From: Arabidopsis thaliana
Lineage: Eukaryota > Streptophyta > Magnoliopsida > Brassicales > Brassicaceae
NCBI RefSeq assembly: GCF_000001735.4
Contig: NC_003070.9
Coordinates: 22,491,971-22,555,970 of the forward strand
Direction: 5' to 3'
DNA: 64,000 bases
The position numbers and the translations under genes were made by a program. Below are positions 1 to 11,040 of the stretch, in pieces. The notes under the pieces are model-generated. The model worked only from the letters and a program-made list of their open reading frames with translations. It was not told where the DNA came from and did not search any database. Numbering within the stretch: the stretch's first letter is position 1; every line of letters starts with the position of its first letter.

Positions 1-49
1 TATTAAGTTTTTGATAATATATATTCATTATATATAAATAGATCATCTA

Positions 50-500
50 TCAACAAGGTCTGGTGCACAAACAGCGACGACGGAATCCACGGCAGTCACC
101 ATCTGAAAAACCTTCATTGTGGCAAACATTAGCGCAATTGCTTGAGCTCAGACATGGTCCGTTGAACAAGTTGCTACTTGTTTCACACGTCCGTGCCTCT
201 ACCGTGACCAGACCCATCACTACAAGACATTAATTAAACGTTATAGATTATTCGAACATGTAATTAATATGGGCTTATCCACAAGCTTCTGCATAATCAT
301 ACATCAAATATGTTAACCAAAATACAATGACGGATACCATATGTATCATATTATGTAGACTTGCAAATATATTATGTAGATGATTACATGTTGACATGAG
401 TTTTTATTTAGATGTATCATGATGGTATGAATTAAGAACCTGTGGCAAGGATCATGAACAATAGGAGAAGGGCTGAGTTCAAACGAGGAGAGACCTTCAT
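50..500 (-). CDS. LCR66: Plant defensin (gamma-thionin), PDF2 type
   Basis: Two exons, 500-440 and 219-50, joined in phase 1, encode 76 residues. The first ~29 residues form a hydrophobic secretion signal ([20 protein letters not shown]) ending near VEA|RTC. The mature ~47-residue peptide has eight cysteines spaced as in plant defensins (C-x10-C-x5-C-x3-C-x9-C-x6-C-x-C-x3-C) and ends in a Cys just before the stop. Family knowledge: secreted, disulfide-stabilised antimicrobial or signalling peptide. The single intron splits the signal-peptide region, the usual place for PDF genes. Length and sequence agree with PDF2.4/LCR66 (AT1G61070) as I remember it. Which of the closely related PDF2 names applies is the only doubt. 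Confidence 0.9.
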
Positions 501-560
501 TTTTTAAGAGAGAGTTTGGACAAAAAGTGTTTTGAAGAGCTATTAAGGAAGAAAGTGAAA

Positions 561-573
561 CTTAATTATATAG
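561..573 (-). promoter_or_regulatory. TATA box of the defensin gene
   Basis: On the minus strand this reads CTATATAATTAAG, about 60 bases upstream of the ATG at 500. That distance suits a short 5' leader. Inferred from position and composition only. Confidence 0.4.
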
Positions 574-1223
574 GAACTGAAAATTGATATGATAAGAGAC
601 TATTTATTAATTCATGTTGGACGTGTTTTTGTTATCAGATAGAGTGGTTGTTTGACCACAATATCGCCGTTTCTTTGGTTCTTGCTCTATTCACGTTTCT
701 TTGGTTGTAAACAAATATAAAATTTGGTTTATGAAATTAAATTTTGGCAGAATATAATTATATATGTACATGTGAATGAAGATTATTAAAAATGTGAAAT
801 TATTTAGTGACACAATAGTATCTGTGTATTTCGATGTGGCATTGAAGGTGCTAAATGAAGACATTTTAGTTTACAAATAAAAGTTAAAAGAAAGAAAAAC
901 TTTAATATATAACAGCAAAACAATATTACATATTGTGGCAACACAAAAGGTCTTGCTTGACTTAAAAGGTTCTTAAAGCCTTTTCACTCAAAAGATTCTG
1001 TATCTCCGAGCTCCCATGAAACTTCTAAATCCTATTTTTTTGAGGGAGACTCAAAAATTATACACATTCAAAAGTCAAAAACAATAGGTTAAAGCTTATA
1101 CATATACATAAACTCTTTTATTGTTCGATATCGAACATTTTAGGAAAATATTTTACGCTGTTGAAAATAGCAAAAAGGAGTAGTAGTTGGGAACTTGTGA
1201 AGATGATCTGAATGATGTAATCA
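574..1223. other. Intergenic spacer
   Basis: AT-rich sequence upstream of the defensin and downstream of the proline-rich gene. I see no coding signal or repeat here beyond the presumed defensin promoter and the 3' end of the neighbouring gene. Confidence 0.5.
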
Positions 1224-4200
1224 TCATGGGTTCGGATCAGAATCAGTTTGGATCTCATGAGCCAACTCTCTGGTTAGAGAATCAGCACGATCGTCGTGTC
1301 CTCCTGCAAATGTGTAGACTTTGAATGCAAACTGAAATGCCCGCCAAAGCATTTTAGCAGATCCTACTGTCTTCTTCAAACTCGGCTTTGCATCGGGGGA
1401 CACGAGCTTTTCGTCTCTCTTTTCCTGTGAATCCATTGTTGATACGATAAGATTTCGTACAACAAAAAGAGTTAAAAGGAAAGTTGTTTTAATAGTATTA
1501 GCAGTTAGTTACCTTCAATGCAAGTTCCATGCAATTTGATGAGATATCAACCATTGTTTCTTTGATCTGAATAAGTATATTGAAATCAAAGTGGATGTTG
1601 TGGCTCTGGAACTTCTTTGATTCTTCATCTTTGGTTCGATCCAAAGTGTCAATGTCTCCTTTGATCTGTTTGATTAATCATTGAGTTTTGGATATTTAAG
1701 TTACAAAATGTAGTTGAAATTAGGATCTTAGTGAAGATATTAAATAAAGTATTGTAGTTACCTTGGTGAAGTAACGTTCTACTTTATCAAGAAGCTGGTT
1801 CAAAGGAGGTTCTATTTTCATGTTCTGTAGCTCGGTGATCATACCGTGTAGTTTCGTGTACAATGCAACAGCCATTCTCATTGCTTCGAGTTTCTTCTGC
1901 GGAAACCCTTCGCATCGGGCAAGAACCTAAAAATTTTAGAACACTTTCACAATCAAGAATCACAAAAACAGAGGATATTAGATATGAAAGTGATGGTAAA
2001 AAGATGTTTAAATGTTGCAGACCTGTGACTCGTCTGTTAGGTTTTCAAGAACTGATTCGACGCGACGGTGGAAGCTAAGAAGCTCAGTCATGTCTTTAGT
2101 CTGGAACTTAGTGATCTCAATCTTCAGCTCATTTATTGACGTCATGTACTTTGCAATATCGGCTTGTATTTGCAAAAAATATGCAGATTTCTTTGTGATC
2201 TCAGCAAGAGCATCAGCCATTCCTTGCTTTCCACCAGCTGGAGCGCTTCCGGCTCCAGCTTTTCTTCCGCTTCCGCTGCCGGTTTTTGCGTTAGGATCAC
2301 GCCCTTCTACTTTCCCTTTAAGGATTCTATAAAGGTTTCCTAGTTGTGTTGACCTTTTCAGCTTTGTGGCAGCTTTCTTGGGACGCAAGCTTCTTGCAGC
2401 TCCTGGTGGCGGTGGTGGACCAGCTGCTCCATTCGCCATACCCATTCGAGGTGGTGGCGGAGGCGGTCCTGCTGCTCCGTTTGCCATAGCCATAGGAGGT
2501 GGCGGCGGTGGCGGTGTTGCTCCATTAGCTAGAGGCATAGGAGGTGGTGGAGGGGGTGGTCCACCACTTCCACTATTTCCCATAGGCATTGGAGGTGGAG
2601 ATGGTGCTCTGTTTTGCATAGGTGGAGGAGGAGGCGGTGGTGGTGCCGCTTGAGTTCCTGGAGGTGGAGGAGGCGGTGGTGGTGCCGCTGCAGTTCCTGG
2701 AGGTGGAGGAGGTGGTGGTGGGGCCACTGCAGCTCTTGGAGGTGGAGGCGGTGGAGGTGGAGCCGCTATAGTTGTTGGAAGTGGAGGAGGTGGCGGTGGT
2801 GGTGGAGCAGAGCCTTTTAAAGGCTTAAATGCTGGTGGAGTCGGTGGTGGTGGAGCAAAGTGTTTCAAAGGCATAACTGCTGGTGGAAGCGGTGGTGGTG
2901 GTGGTGGAGCAAAGTGTTTCAAAGGCATAACTGCTGGAGGAGGCGGTGGTGGTGGCGGAGGAGGTGGCATTGATATTGCGATGTCAGCAATTGGCGGAGT
3001 AGGAGGTGGTGATGGAAGAGGTAAAGAAGCAGTTTTTATAAAGGATAGTGGAGGAGGAGGAGGAGGAGGCGGCGGTGGCGGGAAAAGTTGTGATGAATTT
3101 TCATATTTTTCTGAATGATTGAGTTTGGATTCAGATGTTGACTCCAATGAAGAGATCTTCATGATAGTGTCTTGTTCGCCATTAAGAACAACGGATTCTT
3201 CATCAAGATTAACAGATTCTTCTGTCTCCATTTTCACATCAATGCTCTCTATTTCATCCTTCTTCTGCTTGATCTCTTCAACAACACTAATCACATCTTC
3301 ATCATTGCTTTCGTTTGGTTCCTGAGCTTCTTTCTGTGACAAGATGTGGATAGCGAGTCGTTTAACATCGATAGGACTAAGCTTTTCAAGTGCTTGAACT
3401 CTCATATTCCATAAAAGATGAGATGCAGAGTTTGCAAAGTCTCCAACTCTTCCCGGTGAACCCATCATCGATTCTGGTAGAACTGATCTTGGCGTGGTCG
3501 GTGACCCGCAAAACGAGTTTCTGCTACCAAAGGATGATTTGCTATCGGAGAATGATTCGGATGGCGATAAAACTCGACTGCTCGATGTTTTACCTGTCTG
3601 TGGACTAGTGGACTCTTTCTTCTCTTCTTCTTCATCAATCTCCATCATATCAAACCTCTCTTTGGACATCTTAATCAGTCCATCTAATGCAGCTAACACT
3701 TTTTCCACTGCAAAAGAAAACAAAACATTTAATTTAAAGAGTTTTGCACTTCAAAACATGTTTAACATTAATATAAAAAAGATGATTTTCTTGTTACCTA
3801 AGCGATCAGACTGATTCTTCCCGACGCTGCTACTCCAATACTTGGATTTAGCTATCCATTCAGGGTTATCAATCCATGAATCTCCAATGGATTTCAAAGC
3901 ATTAAAGAAATGGTCAAGAACCTGCGAGAAAAACACTTGATCAGATTCAAGATATATGAACATATATTAGGACAAAGGTAAATCATATATTCGGATCATG
4001 TTTTGAATACCTTATCTACATTTGCACGTCTAATTTCCATGATATGGGAGCTATGAATGATCTCAGGACAAATTTTCTGGAGATCTTTCATTGTATGCAT
4101 CACCATCTACACAACAAAACAAACAAGTGAGTCAAAATTACATGTAAAGCATCTAGATACAATAAACAAGGATATAAGGTTGCGGTTTACGCACATCGGT

Positions 4201-5049
4201 TATGGAAGGAGAACCATCAAGGGTAGAAAGATCAATGATGTCTCTAAAGGTAAAGATCTTCCTGCGAAGCTCGACCATAAGAATAAAATTTCCTGTCCAT
4301 TTAGGCGAGCTGCTCGTCTTGGGGCTCCTAGCTTCTTTAACAGAAATATTCTTGAGGTTGCCTATAGGCGATGAAACACGTCTTGATGATGTTAAGTAAC
4401 TCCCGGATAATATTGACTTAGATGATCTAATCGGTATAGGTGACGAAGAAGGTTTAGGTGAAGAAGAAGAAGTTTTAACATCCTGCTTGCTACTCTTGCT
4501 AACTTTAGGTGATGCTTGCCCTTTTACAGGCTGCTAAAAAAAACAAAAATAGAAATTCAGAATCAAGTATTTTGCATTTTGGAAACGTGATGATGAAAAA
4601 TTTGTTAGTTCTTTTTTGTTTCATCATCATAGAATTAAGTTTCAAGAACCATCAAGAAACCAAAGATGCAGAACTATATGGTTCTATTGACCAAAAGATA
4701 TAGATTTTATGATGGTATATATTAGCAAGAATGATCTAACATGAACAAATGAAGACTACATGGAATTTTTAGTCTTCTTGGAACTAGTTCATGTAACCAT
4801 AACTCCTAGAGACAGGAAACTTATTAAGAGTTTTTTATATATGGATCATGTGATTAATTTCCAATTCATAAATATGATTCATAGAAAATTTATATGAAAG
4901 GGTTTTGTGTGTATATATACGTATATCAAAATCAATCGAGAAAAGTTTAGCATATAATCAAGGATATGTGAATAATCATCTATAATCAATCAAGAAATAT
5001 TAAGATGTTTTACCTGTAACTTGCTTGATGATTTACGACCGAACAACAT
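1224..5049 (-). CDS. Proline-rich coiled-coil protein, CHUP1/IPGA1-like
   Basis: Eight exons join without frame breaks: 5049-5014, 4533-4195, 4106-4011, 3921-3798, 3707-2023, 1926-1762, 1665-1513 and 1424-1224, giving 932 residues. Order: Ser/Pro-rich basic N-terminus (MLFGRKSSSKLQ...), a helical segment, an acidic Ser-rich linker, a very long polyproline tract at about residues 405-640 made of repeated P7-P13 runs, a basic LRPKKAATKLKR block, then predicted coiled coil. The C-terminus (AFQFAFKVYTFAGGHDDRAD) resembles the C-terminal domain of CHUP1-type actin-binding proteins. Databases call the likely locus (AT1G61080) a hydroxyproline-rich glycoprotein. No signal peptide is visible, so an intracellular actin-related role is likelier than a cell-wall one; this is inference. 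My model is slightly longer than the 907 aa I remember, so one splice site may differ. Confidence 0.8.
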
Positions 5050-7560
5050 TGTTGTTTGAATACCAAAACAGCCTCCGGCTGTCATTAATTGCCGGCGACT
5101 CCGGCTTTATAATGTCAAAAAATAAACTATTTTTTTGGTATTTCTGTTGAAAAATTCAAAATAAAAAATGAATATTTACAGACTTGTTCAAAGCCTTACA
5201 GCTGAAGAAATTAATAAAGAATAACATCACAATCGTAGAATTCAGAATCGTGCAGAGCAAATCTTATTAGGGTTTTGAGATTCAGGACTTATGGAACTTT
5301 CTCAAGAAAGAGAGAGCCAAAGGAAAACTAATGTTGAATCTGTCTTTTTTATGGGCAAATTTCTCTAACCCCTTACTAAAACCTATCTGTCCTTTTTTTA
5401 GTTAAACTTTTTTCTGTTATTTTTTTCTCACCTGTGTAATTACTAATTATAATTTTTTGGGAAAGTAGTTTAAAACGATATAATTCTTTTTCTCTCATAT
5501 CTTGTTTTATTGTTACACCTTTTACTTGAAAGATTAAACCTTTTTCTATTTCGATTAAATCATAACAGAAAAAAAAACATATTATCTTTCTTGGTAATAC
5601 ACAGAAAATATATGATGCCATCTTATGCACAATCTGCGGGTGTTAGTAATAAAATATATATACTAAAAATATATATGCCATATGAGTAATATTTTTGAGA
5701 TATTTTTTTGAGAAAAATAGAAAACAACATTCAAAATAAACTTTAACCAGAGAAATTAAATTGTATACAATATCACATACCTCTTTCGAAGATTTTGTAC
5801 GTAGCTGTGGTGAGACAGTGAAATTCTTGTTTACAGACAAAAACAGACCAGTGCCTTTAAGTAAATAAAATTTTCTTGAATAGTCACACAATAAGTCAAT
5901 AATCAAACTCTTTTTATACACTGGCCATAATCCGTGATATAAATACATGATCAAACTCTTCTTTTCACGAATTATATACAGTATGAATGTGCAATAAAGG
6001 ATACTAATCTACCAATAACTCATATACATAATCTTACATGCACAATTGTAAACATTTCTTTGAATTAGTTTGTTTTTATGTTAAAATATATATAACTACT
6101 ATATAAGTGGTAAAGTTGGTTTAAACACAACTAATGACTACCTCAAAAATTTCATATTTTTGGAAAATAAATTTTATTTATATATACAGGAAATTACAAA
6201 GTTTCTTAACAAGAAAAATTCAAAAGGAATCTTAATGTTGTCATTGTGTGACACTATTCACATTCAAATCTTGTAGAATATATATTGTTTCGACGGAAAT
6301 ATTTTTTGTTAAATTAATGAATTATGGTTCTACTGATGATTAAATGATGCAATAAAGAAAGAAAAATAAATGCTGTAATAGTTCTACTATGTTTTTTTTA
6401 TAGTTTTACTTTTGTTCGACCCAATAGTATACGATTCTTTTTGTTAAATGTGCTAAGACATAGTCTATGTTGGTTGCATCAATTCATGACATATGTTTTG
6501 TGAAAAAACAGTCCAGTTGTGGTTTTTAATAATCTTTTTAATATGGTATTACATGGTAATATATTATAAGCTTTTTTGCTTAATGCTAGTCAAACTTTAC
6601 AAGTAGATACGGGATATTATCTATATGATTCATGCATCCAATTTCTATATAAATGGCATATATAAAATTCATGCATCAAAATATAAATGGCATAAGTTTC
6701 ATTAGGTGAACAATTCAAATATAGTTAAACGCGGTGTGGATTAGACTTTTACAACACGAGATAAAATCAACTTCCGGCTAAGAGATGGAGTACACTTAAT
6801 CTTTGTAATAGGCCCAAAAAAAACCACTAATACTAAGTTTAAGAAAACGGAGAAACTAACCCAAATCCGAAGAGAAAACCGGTTGAACAGGCTTTTAAAT
6901 CCGATATGCATGCATGGTTGTGATTTTCAAGCACTCTTTGTTGTTCCAATGGTCCAGGTTACTGCTTATTTATTTCAGTACCAATGGACAATGGTAAGAT
7001 TTGTTTTGCTTTTCTAGCAAGGAATTGTTTCTGAGAAAATTGGCTTCACAACATAGGTGTCATGTAATGAGGTGAGAAATCATATCTTGGTCTTTTGTGT
7101 TATTCGCTGAGATTAGGATTCAATTTAGTTTTAGGACTTTTACATAAACAAAACACACAGGAATGGTTCCATAAGAACTTGACGAAAAGAAAACACAGGC
7201 ACCTCAAGTGGGTCTCTTGATGTTGTAATCAATTAATTTCCGAATAAAATGATCAACCATAACATTTACATAACATTCAAAACAAGAATTCCATACATTT
7301 CCAGAAAACAGGCTCAATAAAATTGCAAATTCAACAATATGCATCAAATAGATAAAATTTATTTATTGTTTTTCATAATACTATTTTTTATTTTGGAATC
7401 ACAAAGACCAGTTCCTAAACAAAGGGAACTTAAAGGGAGTACAACTCCTATAAACAAAGGGAAAACATAAACGTGGTTTTTGTTGTATAAGGAACACAAT
7501 ACCCACTCTTATTTGTTGTATATAGATCTAGAAAACGTATCCTTTGATCATAGTATTAAT
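5050..7560. other. AT-rich intergenic spacer
   Basis: Presumed promoter of the proline-rich gene (about 5050-5340, with pyrimidine-rich stretches on the minus strand), then about 2 kb of AT-rich sequence without a credible coding region. From about 7380 the sequence is the 3' flank of the first small array gene, and that flank is repeated downstream of the second and third array genes. Confidence 0.5.
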
Positions 7561-7917
7561 TTAATGTTTGTTGCAGTTAGGTTCACATTTGTGAGATGTA
7601 CTGGCCTCACCTTGACGTGCCTCTATCCTTCTTACATTAGCACAATCTTCAGCATCCTTGAGATACGCCTCTCTTGAGGACTCTTTATCGATCAAGCCTA
7701 TAAACGTCTGAAAGCCAATTCCCACATCCGATTGTTTTAAAGAAGGGAACTTGCGGGTCACGTGCATCTCAGTTTCCTTCTCAGTGTAGCAGTTTTCGAA
7801 GCAGAACATAAACTCATCCATGCTTTGTTTCTCTACTTCCCTCTCGAGCCTTTCCTTAACCAACTTCATAGCCGGGAGCAGCTGCATCTCAATGATCTCG
7901 CGAGTTTCTGGTCTCAT
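7561..7917 (-). CDS. Small tandem-array protein, copy 1 (unknown function)
   Basis: A single coding exon of 118 residues whose ATG directly follows a splice acceptor (GATTGTAG|ATG), so the gene has a spliced non-coding leader. I do not recognise the family. Visible features: N-terminal MRPET, a conserved core FMFCFENCYTE with two Cys four apart, a KFPS motif, EAYLKDAEDCA, and a Cys-containing basic tail KCEPNCNKH. No signal peptide or membrane segment. Compared with copies 2 and 3 it lacks about ten residues (the DTSEEAKRSQ segment) before GEASTS, and its middle is the most diverged. Same strand and head-to-tail with three paralogues. Probably AT1G61090. Confidence 0.7.
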   Translation of the reverse strand: MRPETREIIEMQLLPAMKLVKERLEREVEKQSMDEFMFCFENCYTEKETEMHVTRKFPSLKQSDVGIGFQTFIGLIDKESSREAYLKDAEDCANVRRIEARQGEASTSHKCEPNCNKH

Positions 7918-8318
7918 CTACAATCACACCAACAAAAAATGGATTTATTCTAAGTAACACTATAGAGAGTCAACAAAAGTCTATCCACTTTCAAGATTTC
8001 AGATAATATCACAAATGCCCTCAGACAGATCATCCGCAGATCACAAGAATTAAGAAACTCGAAGATTCTTTCAACGCACAATCAAGAAACAAAAAAAAGA
8101 TCCAGACAGAAAACAACATGAAACAGAGCCAGTAAAATGTAGTAAAATTTCGAAATCAAGACAAGACCATAAATCCCTAACTATCAAACCTGAGATAACT
8201 ACAGAAAAAGTACCTTTGATCTAAGAAATACACAGAAAAGTATAGGAAAGAGAACAAAACAAGGATTGTAAGTAAAAAGACACAGTAATGCGTAGTACTT
8301 GCTCTGTTTGAAGAAAAC

Positions 8319-8438
8319 GTACCTTTGATTGAAAGAAAAAAGTACGGAAATGTATAGGAAAGAGAGGAATGAAACGAAGATTGTAAGAAAGAGTAGAGAA
8401 TGTATTTAGACCTTTGCGTTGGCTCTGTTTTTATAGCC
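8319..8438 (-). promoter_or_regulatory. Leader exon and TATA promoter of array copy 1
   Basis: On the minus strand GGCTATAAAAACAGAGCC (8438-8421) is a strong TATA box. It is followed by about 100 bases with no ATG that end in ATCAAAG|GTAC, a splice donor with last exon base 8323. A second donor-like copy of the same ending lies at 8214. An intron to the acceptor at 7918 would place the start codon as the first bases of exon 2. The same arrangement recurs in all four units. Confidence 0.55.
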
Positions 8439-8459
8439 AAAACTTCAAAACCCATTACG

Positions 8460-10128
8460 CAAGAAACAAAAAAGATCAGACCTGTGATCCACTAAGAAAA
8501 GTAGTTTTGAAATGTGTAGGAAAGAGAGAAATGAAACGAGGATTTGAGTAATCTGACGATGTGTTTAGTACTACTCGCTTTGCTTTCTAGGCAAAATCGG
8601 CAAAGCCTTGTGTTCACGTTTCTCTAATGGGTTAGTTGGAACTAGGTAAATTTACTTACAAAAATAAGAATCAACCTTCCCATTAAAGTATCTACACAAA
8701 ACAATTTAACGTTGAAAAACCGAAAAGAAACAGAACAAGAAGAATGTCAAAGCATCAAAAAACTCATAATGTACTTGTTATAATATATACGTTGAGTTAA
8801 GGGTTATTATTCGTATTGGTTTTAATCTAAAATGAATATCTCGGATGTTATTACAAAACATCAACTGCTTTTATTATCACGAATATTATTATTATATACG
8901 TTGGTTAATCACAATTTATTGATATGCATGCAAGTGCAATACAACCTTTTCGAGATGCTATAGTCTAATGACTCAGAAATATTGTATTGCTCGTCTTCCA
9001 CTAGAAACATCATCGTCGAAGTATTGTTCCCTGCTCATAATTATTCCCATATAAAAATATTGTCCATATATATATTTCAATAGAATATACTATAACAAAA
9101 AGTAACTTGTAATTACTTAACAGAATTGAGTTTTATATATTAATTATAGTTTTTATAACAATCACCCATTGGTTAAAAAGCTTCGAAATTCATATTTTTT
9201 TTTTACTTTTTCCAAACAAATTTGTTTCATATTAATTAGTTTATCAACGTCTTGCGAGATTCAATACGTTAAAAATGTTGGTGGAGTGAGAAATTGATGT
9301 ACATAAGTTACCACTCTTTGCATGCCATATATGGGAAGGGTTATAGTTTGAATTTACATCGTCAAGATAATGCCAAAAACTACGAAAAGTTGATAAAGTT
9401 GTTATCTAATTAAACATTCTTTGAAAACTAAAAAAGATTAACAAAAAGGTGAAAAGTAAAATATTGACGAAGAGATGAGGCGGATTCAGTTTGAGTAAAC
9501 TCTTTCATGCATCCCAATTTTTACGTGGACCACTAAACTAATTTAAATGCAACACGAGATTAAATCATCATAAGATTTTTCACCATGCCAATTTTAAACA
9601 TTAATGTGCACTAATAAGAGATCAAGTATACATTAATTATATTCTGAGTATATAACCCAAAGTACAAAAAAAATATGTACAGTAAATCGTTTATGCATGT
9701 ATTATGTATACCATCTGACCTATTTATGTTTACTCAAAATTAAATTAGTCAAGAAGATCCAGAGTCACTAACGAATATATACTTAGCTTGTCTCTGTACG
9801 TAAATAAACACACAAGATTGGTTTCCATAAGAACTTAGGCGAAAGGAAAACACAGGATCCTCAATTGGGTCTCATTGAGTTGTAATCAATTATAACTTCC
9901 GAATAAAATGAAAATATAGATAAAATTATTTTTTGGTTTTTCATTACACTGTTTTTATTTTGGGATCACAAAGACCAATTCCTAAACAAAGGGGAATTAA
10001 AGGGAGTACAACTCCTATAAACAAAGGGAAAACATAAACGTAGATTTTGTTGTATAAGGATCACAATAACCACTCTTATTTGTTGTATATAAATTTAGAA
10101 AACGTATCCTTTGATCATAGTATTAATT
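8460..10128. repeat. Tandem array spacer, unit 1
   Basis: Non-coding part of the first ~2.6 kb unit. It holds a distal diverged leader/promoter module (around 8478-8608, with CTTTGCTTTCTAGGC) and AT-rich sequence. It ends with the 3' flank of copy 2 (AAGGGAGTACAACTCC and neighbours). Long stretches are nearly identical to unit 2 (compare 8641-9310 with 11270-11935) and more diverged in unit 3. Confidence 0.7.
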
Positions 10129-10506
10129 TTAATGCTTGTTGCAGTTAGGTTCACATTTCTGAGATGTACTGGCCTCACCTTGACTTCTCTTAGCTTCCTC
10201 AGAAGTATCACGAGCCTGACTCCTTCTTACACTAGCACATTCTTCAGCATCCGTGAGATACGCCTCTCTTGACTCTTCATCGGTTACGGCTTTAGAGATC
10301 TGAAAGAAACTTTTCACAATCTTAAGTACGTAAGAAGGAAACATCTGGGCGATATGAGTAAAAGTTTCATCCTCTGTGTAACAGTTTTCGAAACAGAACA
10401 TGATCTCGTCCATGGATCGTAGTACTTCGTTGTCGGTCATATTTCTCTGAGCCGCTTTAATTTTTGTGAGCTGTTTCTGAATAACCGCGAGAGTTTCTGG
10501 TCTCAT
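10129..10506 (-). CDS. Small tandem-array protein, copy 2 (unknown function)
   Basis: A 125-residue protein starting at an ATG that abuts a splice acceptor (GATTCTAG|ATG). It shares MRPETLAVIQKQLT, IMFCFENCYTEDET, FPSYV and the basic Cys tail with copy 3, its closest relative. The middle (residues ~60-75, VLKIVKSFFQISK) has diverged. No targeting signal is visible and the family is not recognised. Two TATA-leader modules lie upstream, at about 10833-10915 and 10921-11040. Probably AT1G61093. Confidence 0.7.
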   Translation of the reverse strand: MRPETLAVIQKQLTKIKAAQRNMTDNEVLRSMDEIMFCFENCYTEDETFTHIAQMFPSYVLKIVKSFFQISKAVTDEESREAYLTDAEECASVRRSQARDTSEEAKRSQGEASTSQKCEPNCNKH

Positions 10507-10828
10507 CTAGAATCATACCAACAAAAGGAATTGATTATCTTAGGATCAAATACAAGATCATTAAAACTGAAACAATAATCAAAACCGGACTAACGTGAGA
10601 GTAAAGCATTACACAAAACAAAAGTTTGTCCATATTTCAGACATTATCCAAATGCAATCAGAAAAATCTCTTTGCGGATCACAATAATTACGAAAACGTG
10701 TTCCAGTTCAAAGAATCACATTCAAGAAACAAAAAATGATCAAGACTGAAATCAAAAAGCAGCAAAATTTGAAAAATAAGGACAAGACCCATATTGCAAG
10801 AAAAATCAGGATATCAACTTAAAATATG

Positions 10829-11040
10829 GTACCTTTGATTGAAGAACAAATGTATAAGAAAGATGGAACGAGGGATGTGTTTAATATTTTCTCTGTTTTT
10901 ATAAAGATCAAATAACAAACGTACCTTTGATTGAAAGAAAAAAGTACGGAAATGTATAGGAAAGAGAGAAATGAAACGAAGATTGTAAGAAAGAGTAGAG
11001 AATGTATTTAGACCTTTGCTTTGGCTCTGTTTTTATAGCC
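10829..11040 (-). promoter_or_regulatory. Two leader/promoter modules of array copy 2
   Basis: Proximal module: TATA-like CTTTATAAAAACAGAG near 10902-10917 and donor CAAAG|GTACC with last exon base 10833. Distal module: GGCTATAAAAACAGAGCC at 11040-11023 and donor CAAAG|GTACG with last exon base 10925. Both could direct transcription into the same acceptor at 10507. Alternative promoter use is an inference from the duplication. Confidence 0.5.

Noticed and set aside
2366-2820. Plus-strand Gly-rich and Trp/Arg-rich open frames
   Set aside because: They are the reverse complement of the polyproline codons of the minus-strand CHUP1-like gene.
5643-5954. Minus-strand 103-codon frame rich in Tyr/Phe/Leu
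   Set aside because: Composition is what AT-rich spacer gives by chance; no motif, no splice context, no promoter features.
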